NCBI RefSeq assembly: GCF_900446215.1
Contig: NZ_UAQZ01000001.1
Coordinates: 62,001 to 126,000, forward strand
Length of the DNA stretch: 64,000 bases
Direction of reading: 5' to 3'
Origin: Burkholderia cenocepacia
GTDB taxonomy: Bacteria; Pseudomonadota; Gammaproteobacteria; Burkholderiales; Burkholderiaceae
Part shown: in pieces, positions 62,168 through 64,000 of the stretch
Layout of the letters: every line of letters starts with the position of its first letter
Numbering within the stretch: the first letter of the stretch is position 1
Position numbers and translations under genes: made by a program
The notes under the pieces: generated by a model
What the model saw: the letters and a program-made list of their open reading frames with translations, nothing else
Database searches by the model: none
What the model was told of the DNA's origin: nothing

Positions 62168-62590
62168 CTAACCACCACGCACCGGCGGTTCCGTGATGAA
62201 CGACACCTTCGCGATACCCGCCCGCTCGCACATCGTGATGACCCGGCCGATGAACTCGTAGCGCGTGTTCTGGTCGCCCCGCACGTGCACGCTCGGCTGT
62301 GGCTTCTGCTGCGACACACCTTTCAGCTTCGCGAGCAACGTCGATGCGTCCACCAATTGCTCACCCCAGAAGAAATCGCCGTCGCGGTTCACCGCGATCT
62401 CGACGCTCTTTGGCGTGGTCTGCAGCGGCTGCACGACCTCCTTCGGCAACTGCAGCTGGATCGTGTGCGTGACGACCGGAATCGTGATCAGGAAGATGAT
62501 CAGCAACACCAGCATCACGTCGACGAGCGGCGTCGTGTTGATGTTCGCGATCACCTCGTCGCTTTCGTCCTGTCCGACGTTCATGCCCAT
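62168..62590 (-). CDS. ExbD/TolR-family biopolymer transport protein, copy 1
   Basis: The 140-aa protein has the same plan: MGMNVGQDESDEVIANINT, the Asp-containing helix TPLVDVMLVLLIIFLITI and a periplasmic domain ending FITEPPVRGG. It lies 20 bp after exbB. Two different ExbD proteins in one operon are known from Xanthomonas-type TonB systems, where the second has a specialised role. Confidence 0.92.
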   Translation of the reverse strand: MGMNVGQDESDEVIANINTTPLVDVMLVLLIIFLITIPVVTHTIQLQLPKEVVQPLQTTPKSVEIAVNRDGDFFWGEQLVDASTLLAKLKGVSQQKPQPSVHVRGDQNTRYEFIGRVITMCERAGIAKVSFITEPPVRGG

Positions 62591-62610
62591 CGCGCGCCTC
62601 CGTCAGCCGG

Positions 62611-63516
62611 TCAGTTCACGAGCGACGCGGCGGGCGACGGCACGCGAGCGGGACGCTTGCTGCCGGCCAGCAGCACGGTATGCAGCTGGGCGCCGAAGTT
62701 GCGGACCCGCTCCATCACCGACTTGTTGCGCCGGACCAGGAAGTTGTAGCCGAGTACGGCCGGCACCGCGACCGCCAGGCCGATCGCCGTCATGATGAGC
62801 GCCTCGCCCACCGGGCCCGCGACCTTGTCGATCGACGCCTGGCCCGCGATCCCGATCGCCGTCAGCGCGTGATAGATCCCCCAGACCGTGCCGAACAGCC
62901 CGACGAACGGCGCGGTCGAGCCGACCGTCGCGAGGAACGCGAGCCCGTCCTGCATGCGGTTCGACACGTTCGTGATCGAGCGCTCGACGGACACGTCGAT
63001 CCACGTGTTGCGGTCCACGGCTTCGAGCAGCGCCTCGTCGTGATGCTCGCCCGCCTCGATCGCCGTTTCTGCGATGAAGCGGAACGGCGACGCCTCGTCG
63101 AGCAGCTTCGCGCCCTCGGCCAGCGACGGCGCGCTCCAGAGCTGCGCGTCGGCGAGTTTCGCACGGCGGTTCGCGCGCAACTGTTCGACGAACTTCGTGA
63201 TCATGATGTACCAGCTGCCCATCGACATGATCACGAGCAGGATCAGCACGAAGCGCGCGACGAAGTCGCCGTTCTTCCAGAGCGCGCCGAGCCCATACGG
63301 ATTCTCGACCGCTTCGGTCGTGGCCGGCGCCGGCGGTGGGGCCGGCTCGGCGGCAGCGGGCGCCTGCGTCGGCGCCGCGGCCGGCGTCGACGCGTCGGAT
63401 GTCGCCGCGGTTCCGCTTGCTTGCGCGTAAGTGAGTTGCGGTGCAACGAGCCCGTCGATTGCGGCGACGGACATCAACAGGCTTGCCGCCAGCGCGGCCA
63501 GAGAACGCTTCGTCAT
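62611..63516 (-). CDS. exbB: ExbB/TolQ-family proton channel protein
   Basis: The 301-aa protein has a signal peptide-like N-terminus (LAALAASLLMSVAAIDGLVA) and an Ala/Pro-rich linker. Three transmembrane helices follow: FVLILLVIMSMGSWYIMI; FLATVGSTAPFVGLFGTVWG; ALIMTAIGLAVAVPAVLGY. The last two carry the TolQ/ExbB signature. GGAGTGGGGT precedes ATG 63516; a TTG four codons upstream is less likely. It forms the motor with the two ExbD proteins. Confidence 0.93.
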   Translation of the reverse strand: MTKRSLAALAASLLMSVAAIDGLVAPQLTYAQASGTAATSDASTPAAAPTQAPAAAEPAPPPAPATTEAVENPYGLGALWKNGDFVARFVLILLVIMSMGSWYIMITKFVEQLRANRRAKLADAQLWSAPSLAEGAKLLDEASPFRFIAETAIEAGEHHDEALLEAVDRNTWIDVSVERSITNVSNRMQDGLAFLATVGSTAPFVGLFGTVWGIYHALTAIGIAGQASIDKVAGPVGEALIMTAIGLAVAVPAVLGYNFLVRRNKSVMERVRNFGAQLHTVLLAGSKRPARVPSPAASLVN

Positions 63517-63571
63517 ACCCCACTCCAATTCTTTCGTTGAACTTACTATTTAGGTTCAAGCCGGTTTTCAC

Positions 63572-63593
63572 CGGTCCGGCTCCCGCCGGACCG
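63572..63593. other. Hairpin between tonB and exbB
   Basis: CGGTCCGGC-TCCC-GCCGGACCG is a perfect 9-bp stem in the 86-bp gap between the tonB stop and the exbB start. It may lower read-through or stabilise one part of the mRNA. Confidence 0.5.
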
Positions 63594-63602
63594 CCCACTG
63601 CA

Positions 63603-64000
63603 TCAATTCAGGTTGAACGAGAACGGCACCTGCACCCGTACCGCCTGGCCTTGCGCCACGCATTTGAACCGCTTCACGGTGTTGTAGGCCGCACGATCGA
63701 GCACGGGGTCGGCCGACTGGGCCACGCGTTCGTTCGTGATGTTTCCTTCCGCATCCACGACGAACTCGATCGTCACGTCACCCGTGATGTTGTTTTCCTG
63801 CGCTTCCTTCGGGTACTGCATCGACGCGCGCATCGAGTCCGAATTCGGGCAGACGACACCCACTTCGTGACTGACCGGCTTGGCCGGCGCGGGCGGGGCG
63901 ACGACCGGCGCCTGTACGGCCGGCGCGGACGGCACCGGTGCCGACTGGTGCGTGATGGTCGCCTGCTGCGGCGGTGCCTGCACCGGCACTTCGGGCGGCG
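63603..64000 (-). CDS. tonB: TonB energy transducer (C-terminal part; 5' end outside window)
   Basis: The visible 132 residues have a Pro/Ala-rich periplasm-spanning linker and then the TonB C-terminal domain (MQYPKEAQENNITGDVTIEF, VDAEGNITNERVAQSADPVLD, AAYNTVKRFKC). The conserved YP...G.V..F pattern is present. The N-terminal membrane anchor lies beyond the right edge. It heads the operon tonB-exbB-exbD-exbD-TPR, probably serving the receptors encoded downstream. Confidence 0.9.
   Translation of the reverse strand, partial: PPEVPVQAPPQQATITHQSAPVPSAPAVQAPVVAPPAPAKPVSHEVGVVCPNSDSMRASMQYPKEAQENNITGDVTIEFVVDAEGNITNERVAQSADPVLDRAAYNTVKRFKCVAQGQAVRVQVPFSFNLN

Overview
The window is very GC-rich, uses G/C at third codon positions and carries gene families typical of Burkholderiaceae: OhrR/Ohr, tandem DUF4148 proteins, many LysR regulators, Rieske dioxygenases and CaiB-type CoA transferases. 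It most resembles a secondary, metabolism-rich Burkholderia replicon, perhaps of the B. cepacia complex. This is inferred from gene content only; there is no rRNA, tRNA or core ribosomal gene to anchor it. I see no CRISPR array, tRNA or intact mobile element.

Layout. (1) 0.2-9.2 kb: a MalT-like LuxR regulator diverges from a Usp/hemerythrin-like gene. Next come a quinone oxidoreductase, a TauD-type dioxygenase, a beta-keto acid cleavage enzyme (BKACE), an MFS transporter and a small serine hydrolase; this looks like a catabolic set of unknown substrate. (2) 9.4-13.6 kb: a four-gene polyamine-type ABC importer. (3) 13.7-20.7 kb: a lipoprotein, a small membrane protein, a 2-hydroxyacid dehydrogenase divergent from a CoA-transferase/HMG-CoA lyase/VOC operon, an alpha/beta hydrolase and a LysR regulator. 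A TTTC-N7-GAAA inverted repeat recurs in front of the ABC importer, in the divergent promoter (twice) and upstream of the MFS gene at 21.1-22.6 kb, suggesting one regulon. (4) 23.4-25.4 kb: an RNA ligase followed by an HD-Pnk end-healing enzyme, a compact nucleic-acid repair cassette. (5) 25.5-33.6 kb: two exported proteins, nitronate monooxygenase, a GFA-family protein, ohrR and ohr with shared ATCGCATGCGAT operators, an acetyltransferase, three tandem DUF4148 genes and an MHS-type transporter.

(6) 33.6-43.0 kb: a LysR/FMN 2-hydroxyacid dehydrogenase pair, then a minus-strand operon under an AraC regulator: reductase, Rieske alpha and beta subunits, isochorismatase-fold hydrolase, SDR, and a dienelactone hydrolase fused to a SnoaL-like domain. 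Four of these six genes overlap by 4 bp. It appears to be a complete ring-hydroxylation module of unknown substrate.

(7) 43.7-64.0 kb: an envelope-uptake island, all on the minus strand. It holds a dedicated TonB-ExbB-ExbD-ExbD system with a TPR protein, an XRE/cupin regulator, two paralogous TonB-dependent receptors (one broken by an in-frame TAG), a complete yejABEF-type peptide importer and an RND pump without its own adaptor. Between the pump and the intact receptor lies an AT-richer scar with a 66-bp inverted repeat and a Tn3-family transposase relic. The likely logic is TonB-driven uptake of a peptide-like compound across the outer membrane, Yej import across the inner membrane, and possible export of toxic compounds by the RND pump.
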